64,000 bases of DNA from an uncultured Collinsella sp. (GTDB lineage: Bacteria > Actinomycetota > Coriobacteriia > Coriobacteriales > Coriobacteriaceae), in NCBI GenBank assembly GCA_900762325.1, contig CAAFGG010000032.1:62001-126000 (forward strand), written 5' to 3'. Under the pieces are notes generated by a model that was not told where the DNA came from, did not search any database, and saw only the letters and a program-made list of their open reading frames with translations. A program made the position numbers and the translations under genes. Below are positions 20,101 to 27,358 of the stretch, piece after piece; position 1 is the first letter of the stretch; every line of letters starts with the position of its first letter.

Positions 20101-23100
20101 ACATACGAAGCGATAGCCGGGATTTGCGACAGCCTCGAGCGTGGCGACCGTCCCCTCATAGTGGATACCGCCTCCGGTAACGACGCCGCCCGCCTCGGGC
20201 TGCGCGGTGGCAATTATTTCAATCTTATGGTCGCCATGAGGCTTGGGCTTCTTGTGGTCGTCGATGATGTCCTTAATCTCCTTGAGCACCTTGGTGCCCA
20301 CAGCGGCAACATCCTCGATGTTGTCGGCCATACCGATCTCAATCACTGCATCGGCCGCGATGGGGTCGACGATCTCGCCCAAGCCATACATGGTAGCGAG
20401 AACGGCCGCAGCCGTAATCGCGGCGATGAGCGCGGCCTTAAGCGCCGCGAGTGACTCGTCGGGGTCAGTCGCCTCGCGGAAATGCGCGGTGTACTGCACA
20501 TCCCCCTCGAGCACAAACGTGTAGGACGGACCATCGTCGCCGGTAAAGACAACGTTGCCGAGGGCATCGGTCGCGTAGTCAAACACATAGCCAGGCATTG
20601 GCACCGCCACGACCGTTACGCGCGACCCGATACCGTACAGACCGGTAGAGAGGAACTGTCCGAGCGGCTGCCCGTTCTCATCGACCCCGTCCACACTCAG
20701 CACAACGTTCGCCTGCGGAGCGCAGTAGCGCGGAGTGATCTCGATCCTAGCGTCAGTCTTGTCCTCGGACACAATCGCATCTGCCTTGTCCACCGTATAA
20801 GTAAAGTCGAGCTGATCGCTCACGGCATACGCATCATCGCCCTCGCCCAGATACCAGCCCAGGAAGAGAGCGTTATCCGTGGCGGCGGAAAGCTCAACCG
20901 TCTCGCCGGCATTGCGATAGCAGTTTTGCGCGGTAACGCTCAGGTGCGCAAAGTCCTGCGACGAGTCGGTCGCCTGCGCATCGTTGGCATGCACCGCATA
21001 GTCCTTGAGCTTAAAGCGAGCCTCCAGGGGCAGGTCCTTATCTGGCGTAAACGTGCAAACCGCTTCCTTGGAGATGTACTTGCCGGACTCGGTGTCATAC
21101 CAGCCCTTAAACGTGATGTTGTCATTGAGCATCCCCAAAGCACCGGCATCGAGCGTGACCTCGGCGCCCGCATCGATCGTCGTCGCGCCGGAAACATCGG
21201 GCAGCTCAACGCCGTCCATCAGCTTGCGTTCGCCTTTATCGATCGTTTGGGCATAGGAGATCTGGAACGACGTCGGCTCAGGCTTCTTAAGCTGTAGCGT
21301 GCCCTTGGTCTGGGTTTCAAAATGTGAATAGCCGTCGTCATACACGAGCTTTACGGGTTGTCCGTCCATCGACTCGTCGAAGACGTCGCCGTCACGGGGA
21401 GTTGCCGTTAGGTACTCACCCAGTTCTTCCTTTATGAGCGCCTCGTAGTCCCAAATCGATACCGAATGCGGGTAATCGAGCTCGACGCTCATGCCCTCGA
21501 GCGAAATGGTGTCCCCCGGCTCATAGGTCATGTTGTTGGGGTCGCATGAGATCTCAACGTTCTCGAGCACCTTGCCCACCGGGACGGGCAGGCAGCCGTT
21601 GCACCTCTCCCAAACAGCCTTGGGCTCTCCCTTGCTGTACTTTGGAATCATCTTTGCGGGGACCATGACGGTCATGTTGTATTTGGGGAACGTGTCGGTG
21701 TTAATGAGCACCGCATGGTTGCACCCAAAGAACACGGTCTCGAGATTGGTACTGCCAAACGCCTTTTCCGGCAACTCCTCGATCTTGGAGTTATATGGCA
21801 GCGTCAGCCCGCCGCTCAAGTCGGTGCCGTAGAAGCAGGTGTGGCCAAGCGTTTCGACCGTTGTGCTGCTCTCGAGCCCTGTAGTGGCAAGGCTCGAGCA
21901 GTGCCTGAGCGCGCAAACGCCAATCGATGTAATGGAGGTGTTCTTGTCCAGACCGGTATCGGTCAGAGCCTTGCAGCCGTCATAGGCTCTATCGGGAATC
22001 GATGTGAGGCCAACAACCTTGTCGAGCCCCGTGGACACCAGCCTGCTCTTGGCAAAAGCAGCCTCGCCCATCGAGCCGATGGTAGCAGTCTCGCTGATAT
22101 TCAGGCTCGTAAGCGACTTGCAGCCATAGAACGCCTCTTTCCCGATGGTACCGATGGTCATGCCGGAAAGGCTGATATCGGTGAGATTCGGGCAGTTATA
22201 GAAGGCGTGCAGTCCAATTTTAGAAATGGAGCTATTCTCAAAGCGCACTGAGCGCAGATTGGTGGAGTCGGCGCAGAGTTGTGCGTCAACTTCATCCACC
22301 CCGTAATCGACAATTAAATTCGTTACCATTCGACCGTCGACGGAGTTCTCGCGCGGGTTGTTCTCATCAATCTCTACCGTAAGATCTCCGTTTGCGTCGC
22401 ACGGATACAGATAGTAGTTCGGCATGTACTTAGCGTACTCGCAGGCCCCTTGCTGCAGATTGCCCGTGGTATACGCGACATAATGCGAATAGCCATCGTC
22501 GTACACCACCTGTATGGGCTCCCCGTCCATCGAGCCATCGAAGACGTCGCCATCGCAGGGGGTCGCCGTAAGGGATTCGCCGTCCCCGCTCTTTATGAGC
22601 TCCTCATAGCTGCGGATCGCTGTCGAATGTGAGTACCGGAACAAGACGTTCATGCCTTCGAGCGAGATCTTTTCCCCCTGCCCATAGGTCATCTTGTCGG
22701 GATCACGCGAGATCTCAATCTTTTGGAGTACCTCGCCCACCGGGACAGGCAAGCAGCCGTTGCAACTCTCCCAGACCTGTTTAGGACGCCCGGTGCTGTA
22801 CTGCGACATCATCGCGGCGGGAACCTTAACGGTCATGTTACGCTTGGGAAACGTTTCGGAATAAATGAGTACCACATTGTTGCATCCAAGGTACACATCT
22901 TCGAGGTTGGTGCTGGAAAACGCACGGTTCGGCAGTTCCTCGATTTTGGAATAAAGGGGCAGGGCCAGCCCGCCGCTCATATCGGTGCCACTGAAGCAAC
23001 CTTCACCGAGCGTCTCAATCGTCGTATTGCTCTCGAGTCCCGTCGTCGCAAGGCGCGAGCAGTTTTTGAACGCGTCGGCACCGATTGATGTGATGGAGGT

Positions 23101-24015
23101 ATTCTTGTCCAAACCAGTATCGGTCGGTTGATTGCAACCACTGTAGGCGCTCTCGGGAAGCGACGTAAGGCCAACAACGTTGTCGAGTCCCGTGTACACT
23201 AGCCCGCTCCACGCAAACGCGCCCTTGCCCATCGAACCGATGGTGGTAACCTCTCTGATACCCAGGCCTCCAAGCGACCTGCACCCAAAGAACGCCCCGC
23301 TCTCGATGGCGCCGATGGTCATACCGGACAGATTGGCATCAAAGAGACTCGAACACCCATAGAAGGCGTTTCTTCCGATTTTAGAGATGGATTTATTTTC
23401 AAAACGCACTGTACGCAGATAAATGGAGCCCTCGCAAAGCTGCGCGGGAACCTCATCCGTCCCGCAATCGATAATCAGGCCCTCTACCCATCGACCATCG
23501 ACGGAATTCTTGTACGGCTTGCTCTCATCGATCTTCACCGTAATGTTTCCGTCTGCATCGCACGGGTACACATAGCCGTTCGGCATAAGCTTGGCATATT
23601 GGTAGATCGTATGATCCTCGTACGTGAGGGCGTCGACTTCGCTGTCGTCGGACGGGGACTCCGCCGTAGCTGCCAAACTCTTTGCAGTATCGGAGTTGGT
23701 CGCGGCACCTGCGAGATCCTGCGCCAGACTCGTCCCGGGAGTGTCGTATGCCGCGTTGGATGAGTCGTCCTGCGTATTATTCGTTTGGTCGGAAGTTGTG
23801 GATGAACTGCCCCCATCGGTCGACGACGCGTCATCGACAGCATCGGCATCAGCCTCGGAACCCGAGTCGGTCTCTTGAGCTTCGTTCTCAACAGCGACCG
23901 CCCCGGCATCATCGGCATAGGCCGTGCTGGGCGCAAGGGGTATCGAGGTCACGACCATCGCGACCGAAAGATAGACGACCAAAAATCTATAGAGAGCAGC
24001 AGTGATCCTGTTCAT
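11107..24015 (-). CDS. Giant cell-wall-anchored repeat protein (LRR, InlB/Listeria-Bacteroides-type, MBG/Ig-like repeats)
   Basis: About 4302 residues from ATG 24015 (AAGG site eight bases upstream; a frame-consistent start at 24054 would precede the signal peptide by 13 residues). Order: signal peptide ending near AYA|DDAG; Ser/Thr-rich stretch; two related BspA-type leucine-rich blocks (residues ~150-420 and ~540-810); about 19 InlB-like repeats with a FxGWY/FxYW core (~905-2570); an internal hydrophobic segment (~1180-1205); three related modules starting VTAxAVNGSVD (~2575, ~3195, ~3703) that contain Ig-like, putative-Ig (He_PIG-like) and MBG-type pieces; Asp-Pro-rich linkers (~3640-3703 and ~4143-4240); and a sorting signal LADTG (nt 11217-11203), hydrophobic helix and RRRR tail. 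Probable adhesin or matrix-binding protein fixed by sortase. No catalytic domain recognised; ligand unknown. Confidence 0.9.
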   Translation of the reverse strand: MNRITAALYRFLVVYLSVAMVVTSIPLAPSTAYADDAGAVAVENEAQETDSGSEADADAVDDASSTDGGSSSTTSDQTNNTQDDSSNAAYDTPGTSLAQDLAGAATNSDTAKSLAATAESPSDDSEVDALTYEDHTIYQYAKLMPNGYVYPCDADGNITVKIDESKPYKNSVDGRWVEGLIIDCGTDEVPAQLCEGSIYLRTVRFENKSISKIGRNAFYGCSSLFDANLSGMTIGAIESGAFFGCRSLGGLGIREVTTIGSMGKGAFAWSGLVYTGLDNVVGLTSLPESAYSGCNQPTDTGLDKNTSITSIGADAFKNCSRLATTGLESNTTIETLGEGCFSGTDMSGGLALPLYSKIEELPNRAFSSTNLEDVYLGCNNVVLIYSETFPKRNMTVKVPAAMMSQYSTGRPKQVWESCNGCLPVPVGEVLQKIEISRDPDKMTYGQGEKISLEGMNVLFRYSHSTAIRSYEELIKSGDGESLTATPCDGDVFDGSMDGEPIQVVYDDGYSHYVAYTTGNLQQGACEYAKYMPNYYLYPCDANGDLTVEIDENNPRENSVDGRMVTNLIVDYGVDEVDAQLCADSTNLRSVRFENSSISKIGLHAFYNCPNLTDISLSGMTIGTIGKEAFYGCKSLTSLNISETATIGSMGEAAFAKSRLVSTGLDKVVGLTSIPDRAYDGCKALTDTGLDKNTSITSIGVCALRHCSSLATTGLESSTTVETLGHTCFYGTDLSGGLTLPYNSKIEELPEKAFGSTNLETVFFGCNHAVLINTDTFPKYNMTVMVPAKMIPKYSKGEPKAVWERCNGCLPVPVGKVLENVEISCDPNNMTYEPGDTISLEGMSVELDYPHSVSIWDYEALIKEELGEYLTATPRDGDVFDESMDGQPVKLVYDDGYSHFETQTKGTLQLKKPEPTSFQISYAQTIDKGERKLMDGVELPDVSGATTIDAGAEVTLDAGALGMLNDNITFKGWYDTESGKYISKEAVCTFTPDKDLPLEARFKLKDYAVHANDAQATDSSQDFAHLSVTAQNCYRNAGETVELSAATDNALFLGWYLGEGDDAYAVSDQLDFTYTVDKADAIVSEDKTDARIEITPRYCAPQANVVLSVDGVDENGQPLGQFLSTGLYGIGSRVTVVAVPMPGYVFDYATDALGNVVFTGDDGPSYTFVLEGDVQYTAHFREATDPDESLAALKAALIAAITAAAVLATMYGLGEIVDPIAADAVIEIGMADNIEDVAAVGTKVLKEIKDIIDDHKKPKPHGDHKIEIIATAQPEAGGVVTGGGIHYEGTVATLEAVANPGYRFVCWKENGVEVSTSPLKTMTITDLTPEVVKMTAVFEKKVEITAVAEADGIQADFSTGCTASPVKQSITRGDQAMVTASEGPDYAFVGWFEDGIEVSPERTYIFKAEVDRHLVARFRKADKTILVNTDPFDSAEVLCDGVPVVDGKVRAKDGDILTFTMRPKVRPDNPEKTYRFVEWRETDAQGITIANKQEGCEYRVNGNARIEAVMDGRDAHTVRAEADPLEGGTVTLKRGETAGMVLEVPEGERVTAEATPSEGYIFDGWYLSNGGSDTTSTLVSSERSYTFEPITDCVVQAKFTRACKVDVVVEPAAAMAGKYMVHGEGYCMKGEPATLSIELTAEASKQFTFKGWYDAKTDLLLGTDPSYLEFYPEDVECTVRAVFEENTYTVTAKAKKTFVERGTVEIEGHPGVSSVACGYGDTVMLKAQANDGNRFDHWKDDSGKEYESAELVVKVTKSDTYTAIFTDSKPEVMVTADSWLGGTVTCNGTVVKPATDKFKLGETLNLTAKARPSYLFWGWYVNGRLKSLKHETTLVAKARGKTGHCVITAAFVPIDTVCVPLADPAEGGTVKASRILADRGAEVALKATPNPGYVFTGWYTADGSFESADAEFACHQERSHVHVARFMAKSYEVDATAVVDSGTGSLVESSVAGWVEGTGTVEAGHAATLTAHALSGYAFEYWADASGAVVSRDTTCHVVPTSDTALQAVFSAKQYTVDVSCEESMGMVEGAGTYAAGQVATVRAVAAEDTSFVGWFQNGTCVSSKKTYRFTVREDTSLYAVFASGSYVVHTVASPAEGGAVSGFGGYEAGDRATLRAIANTGYSFAGWTDDKGETVSENADYTVKVAGDATYTATFAPKSYQVVLSASDDGVGTLSGEGSYQFGDTVELNATPMGTKRFAGWYVLDAEGNKLLLSCDAHCWVKLDKDMVEGLEDDTLELQAVFADPYEVTVTGEVVVKDKASNRGCRVTGSGSFAVGDQVELSAVAGMGYRFVGWSTDKEGTSIVETATTLDVTATQDITYYAQFESDGQVTITVTGSSIFRGTALLVDGIPAGSRSYDRGDMFMAIAIPWKKYHFSHWVDDAGVTVSYSAFYIGTAKENKQLTAVFYETGCDVQVATYPKDAGFSMVALGTGGSYHSAAIMFTVPHKGWKFKYWVDENGMPVGFTPVINRVVFGNRTFTAVYERATMSVTAVDPRQGGHVEGSSEDESLGYAVTNEVENGESTTLTAVSDAGYVFDGWYARNDDGSLGDEPLSTDATWTFVPEDNMTVEARFAEAPKYKVTARAVNGSVDSESALVATDGKVTLSATPDEGCYLTRVTVAEEAGDDGSAGNAYDLDISDYKGGAYEVTLSGVSAPQKVTFEFAKAAAPQVLAQPQDASAYEGDPVELSVAAEAGRNVRVHAAVSSGSAADVKLSYQWYRMSDNGGKAVALKGETGEALSIAQLDSENEGEYFCRITQSYLGTVTKTDTEHAKVSIVPRETLVFNGRVLPVATAHDEYRAEIAGATGGKAPYAYNLDDVEVPEGMQLTLADDGSGTLVLSGVPAATGVCRFKIRCTDDLGDKCDAHFALLVKAKEAPLAFEDMTFTYNATAQAPELSGVPEGCEDDVKLTYVGTGDTHYSLDQAPVDAGTYRAVATLDAKGYVGNASCDFTIEKAPVDISIETSDVTYDGARHGAAVAVAGLDASAYSVAYRGIDGTSYGPTALEPCDSGNYRVTVKVTDPNYQGKKSAEFSITKASQVITGTTSYSGVYGGDPIVFNNVAQTPVSFELVDSDDDASPVSIKGRCATVKAAGTARVVAHAKASRNYLAAEDVELSVSVAPAQLLVKVDDAERFEGQENPEFTSSLVSRCDTSDVKVTYFCSANKKSPAGEYQIDATVADPNFDVAVKPGTLTVKKKPEHYKVTAKAVNGSVDNASVSVVEGGDAFLSATPDEGCYLERVTVVQAGSDATVDLDISDYKGGAYEVTLSDVTASQEVTFEFAKADAPRVVAQPQDVSVHGGDSAVLSVAAEAGKNVADHAASSTGCAAEVELSYQWFRMANGKAVALDGETGETLSLADLDDEKAGEYFCRITQRYLGTEKQADSDCASVSVVAWDTLVFNGDLLPAASAHGTYIATIAGAVGGKAPYEYAWDETKLPYGLKLSRTPGGLTLSGIPSKTGVSAFDITCTDARGEVVTASFVLVVQTKRVKLSFTDDDFTFNGASQAPEVSGAPKVCKGDLRVWYFGTGSTQYSSTEAPTDAGTYRAVATLRSHGYIGAAACQFEIAPAKLKVKVDDAERFEGEANPAFTSSLESAVDTSGVKVEYSCDADEDSPAGEYQIGATVTDPNFDVEVVPGTLTVKKKQEPVNPNPVVPDPDNPDPDQPDPDPNPDPDPNPEPDNPDPGPKPDPDNPDPDNPEPDNPDKPERFEVTAEAVNGSVDNASVTVDAGGDVTLSATPDEGCYLERVTVTEAGSDKAVDLDISDYEGGAYEVTLSGVTASQEVTFEFVKADAPKMIAQPQDASAHEGDAAVLSVAAEAGKGVLDHASSSTGSAADVELSYQWFHMVGGGAVALEGETGETLLIENLDDDCAGEYFCRVTQRYLGTETQVESDRAVVSVVPRDTLVFNGGLLPVARAHSTYRATISGAAGGEAPYEYTWDDAKLPDGFKLTRTSGGLTLSGTPSKAGVSTFDITCKDAQGKTATAHFVLVVQAKRVDLAFAGGNFVYSGDAQAPEVTGVPKACEGDLRVGYYGTGGTHYSSSGAPTDAGTYRAVATLRSNGYIGAASRKFKIAPAKLKVKVDDVERFEGEMNPAFTSSLKSSADTSGVKVEYSCVADESSPAGEYQIGATVADPNFDVTVEPGTLTVKKKQEPVDPDPVVPDPDKPDGPDPDKPDPDKPEPDQPDPGKPGPDKPEPDQPDKPDPDNPDKPEPDNPSKPEPEKPGTPDSDQPDSKDPTKPGSSDDSAADKAKASGAENSGKKESSKSSAQQLADTGDRAPLAVAVAAGAVALVALGLELLRRRRSDA

Positions 24016-24141
24016 AGGAACCTTCCCGCAATTCGCAACGATACAAGGACCCATGTAGGGTAATTATTTGACATTACCTTATATCGGCGACATTGCGGGT
24101 CAGGTGCGTAAACGGTTTATCAGGGGGCGCAAAAGGTTGGT

Positions 24142-25284
24142 CTAATCGTGGCTCAGATCGCGCAGTGCCTCAATCGCCGTGTCGACTTCCTCGCCCGTGT
24201 TGAAGTAACCGAATGAGAATCGAACGACACCCTGGCGCTCAGTTCCCAGCGCGCGGTGCATAAGCGGAGCGCAATGGGCGCCGGGACGGGTCGCAATCCC
24301 CCACCCCTGCATGAGCGCGTCCGAGATCTCGGCAGAGTCGATATCGCCCACGTTGAGCGACACGATCGCCGAGCGCGCGGGTTGGTCAAACGCACCGTAG
24401 AGCTTAATCCCCGGAATCTTGCGCACCCCGGCAAGGAAGCGATCAGCGAGCGCACGCTCGTGGGCAGCAATCGCCTCGACCCCACCCTGGGCCTCGATAA
24501 AGTCGAGGCCGGCAGAAAGGCCCGCGATGCCGTGACCGTTGAGCGTGCCCGCCTCCAGGCGCGTAGGCCACTCAAGCGGCTGCAGTGGGTCGAAGCTGTG
24601 CACGCCCGTGCCGCCCATGGCCCACGGAGACACGTCAATGCCCTCTGCCACGGCCAGACCGCCGGTGCCTTGGGGTCCCATGAGCCCCTTGTGGCCGGTA
24701 AAGCACACGACGTCGAGCCCCATGGCTTGCATATCGATATGCGCCGTGCCGGCAGACTGCGAGGCATCGACGATCACGAGTGCACCTGCCGCATGAGCCA
24801 TGGCCGCCACGCGCGCAATGTCGACCGCGTTGCCGGTCACATTAGAGGCATGCGTCACCACCACGGCACGCGTGCCCGGCGTGACCAACCGCTCGAGCTC
24901 GTCGTAGTCGAGCACGCCGTTCGCGTCACAGCCCGCATGTTCAACGGTCACACCCCGCTCTACCGCCAGACGGTTGAGCGGACGCAGCACGGAGTTGTGC
25001 TCGAACACCGTTGTGACCACACGGTCGCCGGGGCGCACCACGCCATTAATGGCGGTGTTGAGCGCCGCGGTTGAGTTGGGCGTAAAACAAACATGGTCAG
25101 CACGCGGGCAGCCCAGCAACCGCGCAAGCTTGGCGCGACAGACGTGAATGGTACGCGCCGCATCGAGCGCACCCGACGTGGCACCGCGCCCAGCATTGCC
25201 GAGCGAGCACATCGCCTGCGTCACGGCATCGATGACCGTTTGCGGCTTATGCATGGTCGTCGCCGCGTTATCCAGGTAGATCAT
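24142..25284 (-). CDS. NifS/Csd-like cysteine desulfurase (aminotransferase class V)
   Basis: 380 residues, PLP-dependent. The Schiff-base lysine is in CFTGHKGLMGPQGTGG and the catalytic cysteine in RPGAHCAPLMHRAL near residue 345; the N-terminal YLDNAATT is typical. It would remove S from cysteine or Se from selenocysteine as a persulfide/perselenide. The ATG overlaps the stop of the DUF3343 gene as ATGA, with GGGAGG seven bases before; the GTG 15 bp upstream overlaps the ribosome site and is rejected. Placement as the last gene after selD-yedF-DUF3343 points to selenium donation rather than Fe-S assembly, but that is inference. Confidence 0.88.
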   Translation of the reverse strand: MIYLDNAATTMHKPQTVIDAVTQAMCSLGNAGRGATSGALDAARTIHVCRAKLARLLGCPRADHVCFTPNSTAALNTAINGVVRPGDRVVTTVFEHNSVLRPLNRLAVERGVTVEHAGCDANGVLDYDELERLVTPGTRAVVVTHASNVTGNAVDIARVAAMAHAAGALVIVDASQSAGTAHIDMQAMGLDVVCFTGHKGLMGPQGTGGLAVAEGIDVSPWAMGGTGVHSFDPLQPLEWPTRLEAGTLNGHGIAGLSAGLDFIEAQGGVEAIAAHERALADRFLAGVRKIPGIKLYGAFDQPARSAIVSLNVGDIDSAEISDALMQGWGIATRPGAHCAPLMHRALGTERQGVVRFSFGYFNTGEEVDTAIEALRDLSHD

Positions 25285-25532
25285 CGCACGACCTCCCACA
25301 TGTCAATCACCGTAAAGCCCTCGGTGGGAACGCCCGCCGCGGCGAGTTCGCCGCGCAGCAGCTCCTCATCGGCAGGCAACGCCTTCCACGCCAGACCGCA
25401 GCCGGCAGCGACCTCCCCGGGCACGGGAATCGTTCGTCCGGGAAGGCCGCGCTCGATGCACAGGGTCTCGCACCCCATGGCGGCCGCCGTGGTGGGAAAC
25501 GTGATGACAAGCGCCGGGCGCTTCTCCCTCAT
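25281..25532 (-). CDS. DUF3343 putative Se/S carrier-like protein
   Basis: 83 residues from ATG 25532 (GGAG five bases upstream; a TTG 15 bp earlier is less likely). It shows the pattern of the DUF3343 family, annotated as putative Se/S carrier: a short beta strand LVITFPTTAAAMG, then VPGEVAAGCGLAWKA with a single conserved Cys, and a C-terminal IDMWEV. It would shuttle a persulfide or perselenide between the NifS-like enzyme (translationally coupled, ATGA overlap) and a partner, perhaps YedF or SelD. Function is inferred from family and neighbours. Confidence 0.8.
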   Translation of the reverse strand: MREKRPALVITFPTTAAAMGCETLCIERGLPGRTIPVPGEVAAGCGLAWKALPADEELLRGELAAAGVPTEGFTVIDMWEVVR

Positions 25533-25551
25533 GGCAACTCCAACCAATACG

Positions 25552-26178
25552 CTACGGGCGCACGACGCGCACGGCCTGCTCCATCTTCTCCACGATCACG
25601 TACATGTTCGTGACCTCGCCCACGGCAAGCTGGTCCTTAATGCCATAGTGGTCGAGGCAGGTGCCACAGGTAAGGATCTCGACGCCCTGCTCGGCCAGGC
25701 CCTTCAGGTCGTCGAGCACCGGAGAGCCCTCGACGGTGAGCTTGGCGCCACCGTTGTAGAACAGCATGGTCGCGGGCAGCTCCTCCTGCTGCGTCACGGC
25801 AAAGATAAAGGCCTTCATGAGCTTGTGGCCCAGCTCGTCGTCGCCACGGCCCATGCAATCGGTGTAGACGGAAATGACGAGCTTGCCCTTGCCGGCGCTG
25901 GCATCACAGAAGGCAGCGCCATCCTGCTCGGGGTCCGCAACGGCAACGGCGCCAGAGGTCGCCAAGGTCACGTGCCACTCGGCGTCAGAAACCTTCTCGA
26001 CCGAGGCCGTGCAGCCCTTTTCCTGTGCCATCTTGGAGATGTTCTTGACGGCGGTCTCGTTGTCGACCGAGGTCACGACAACGCCCTCGCCATCGAGCTG
26101 CTTGAGGGCCTTGAGCGTCTTGACGACGGGCAGCGGGCAGGCATCGCCCATGGCATTGACATCAATCTTGGTAGACAT
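25552..26178 (-). CDS. yedF: Selenium-metabolism sulfurtransferase-like protein YedF
   Basis: 208 residues. The N-terminal TusA/SirA-like domain carries the cysteine in GDACPLPVVKTLKAL; the C-terminal DsrE-like domain carries ILTCGTCLDHYGI near residue 180, a CxxC-type pair. This two-domain form is the selenium-linked YedF family found next to selD, unlike the single-domain TusA. AAAGGAA precedes the ATG. It lies 58 bp after selD and 19 bp before DUF3343. It probably handles reduced selenium as a protein-bound perselenide; the exact reaction is not established by sequence. Confidence 0.9.
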   Translation of the reverse strand: MSTKIDVNAMGDACPLPVVKTLKALKQLDGEGVVVTSVDNETAVKNISKMAQEKGCTASVEKVSDAEWHVTLATSGAVAVADPEQDGAAFCDASAGKGKLVISVYTDCMGRGDDELGHKLMKAFIFAVTQQEELPATMLFYNGGAKLTVEGSPVLDDLKGLAEQGVEILTCGTCLDHYGIKDQLAVGEVTNMYVIVEKMEQAVRVVRP

Positions 26179-26236
26179 AGTAAATTCCTTTCGAATAAAT
26201 CGTTTTAGAACGGTGCATAGTTCAATAAACGTGTCG

Positions 26237-27286
26237 TTAACGGACAATGTGGACGGCAGGACCGCCTGGCACCGGCTCGCACACGCGGCCGATTGTGGCG
26301 GCAACGCGCCCCTCAGCATGCAGACGGCGCGCAAGCTCATCCACATCGGCAGCAGGTGCCGCGATGAGCAAGCCGCCCGAGGTCTGTGGATCGTACAGCG
26401 CATCCAGCATGCCCGGCTCCAGGTCCTCGTCGGCAGCCACACGCGGGCCAAAGAAGTCCTGGTTGCGGTAGGAGCCAGCGGGGATAATGCCCAGACGCGC
26501 CATGTCAAGCACCTGATCAAAGAGCGGCACCGCCCCCGACGCAAGCTCAATCTGCACGCCCGAGCCCTCGGCCATCTCGCACGCATGCCCGATCAGGCCA
26601 AAGCCCGTAATGTCGGTGCAGCCGTGAAGCTCAAGTCCCTCGGCCAAACGAATCGGAGCCTCGTTGAGGGTGCGCATCGAGTCAAACATGGCCGCGGCCT
26701 CGTCCTGCTCGATAAGCTCGCCCTTAATGGCCGTGGTGATGATGCCCGAGCCGATCGCCTTGGTCAGCAACAGGACGTCGCCCACGCGCGCGCCGCTATT
26801 GGCAAGCATACGATCGAGCGCGACAAAGCCGCTCACGGACAGGCCGTACTTGGGCTCGTCGTCGTTGATGGTGTGGCCGCCCGCGATGGAGCAACCCGCC
26901 TCGACGCACTTGTCGGCGCCGCCCGCCAGAATCTGACCTGCGACCTCGACGCCCAGGCAACTGGGAATGCACAGCAGGTTCATGGCATGGCTCGGTCGCC
27001 CGCCCATGGCGTAGATGTCCGACAGCGAATTTGCCGCTGCAATCTGGCCAAACAGGAACGGGTCATCGACCATCGGTGGGAAGAAGTCGATGGACTGCAC
27101 GAGACCCAGGTTTTCGCCAACACGGAAGACACTCGCATCGTCGGAGGTATCGAACCCCACGAGCAAGTTGTCGTTATGCACATTGGGCAAATCGCCCAGG
27201 ACCTGGGCGAGGGCTCCGGGAGCCAACTTAGCGGCTCAACCGCTCGCGGCAGTCATAGACGTGAGCTTAATCTGATCGTCAGCCAT
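26237..27286 (-). CDS. selD: Selenide, water dikinase SelD, itself a selenoprotein (Sec17)
   Basis: 349 residues when TGA at 27236-27238 is read as selenocysteine; makes selenophosphate from selenide and ATP. The start is ATG 27286 with GGAGG upstream, giving TAASG-Sec-AAKLAPGAL, so Sec is residue 17 and Lys is residue 20, matching Cys17 and Lys20 of E. coli SelD. Further marks are SIDFFPPMVDDPFLFGQIAA, NSLSDIYAMGGRP and AGGHTINDDEPKYGLSV. Minus-strand bases 28-45 after the UGA can form CGCCCA-GGTCC-TGGGCG, a possible SECIS with a GGUC loop. A Sec-blind call would start about 60 bp too late and lose the catalytic residue. Confidence 0.95.
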
Positions 27287-27358
27287 CGATACCTCCTCTC
27301 TCTTCGGTCAATCATTTTCTCCCAGTATACGCATGAATGCGAGCCTGCAGCGGGTGCA

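Noticed and set aside
24016..24054. Start of the giant protein 13 codons upstream
   Set aside because: It would put a non-hydrophobic stretch before the signal peptide; ATG 24015 has a properly spaced AAGG site.
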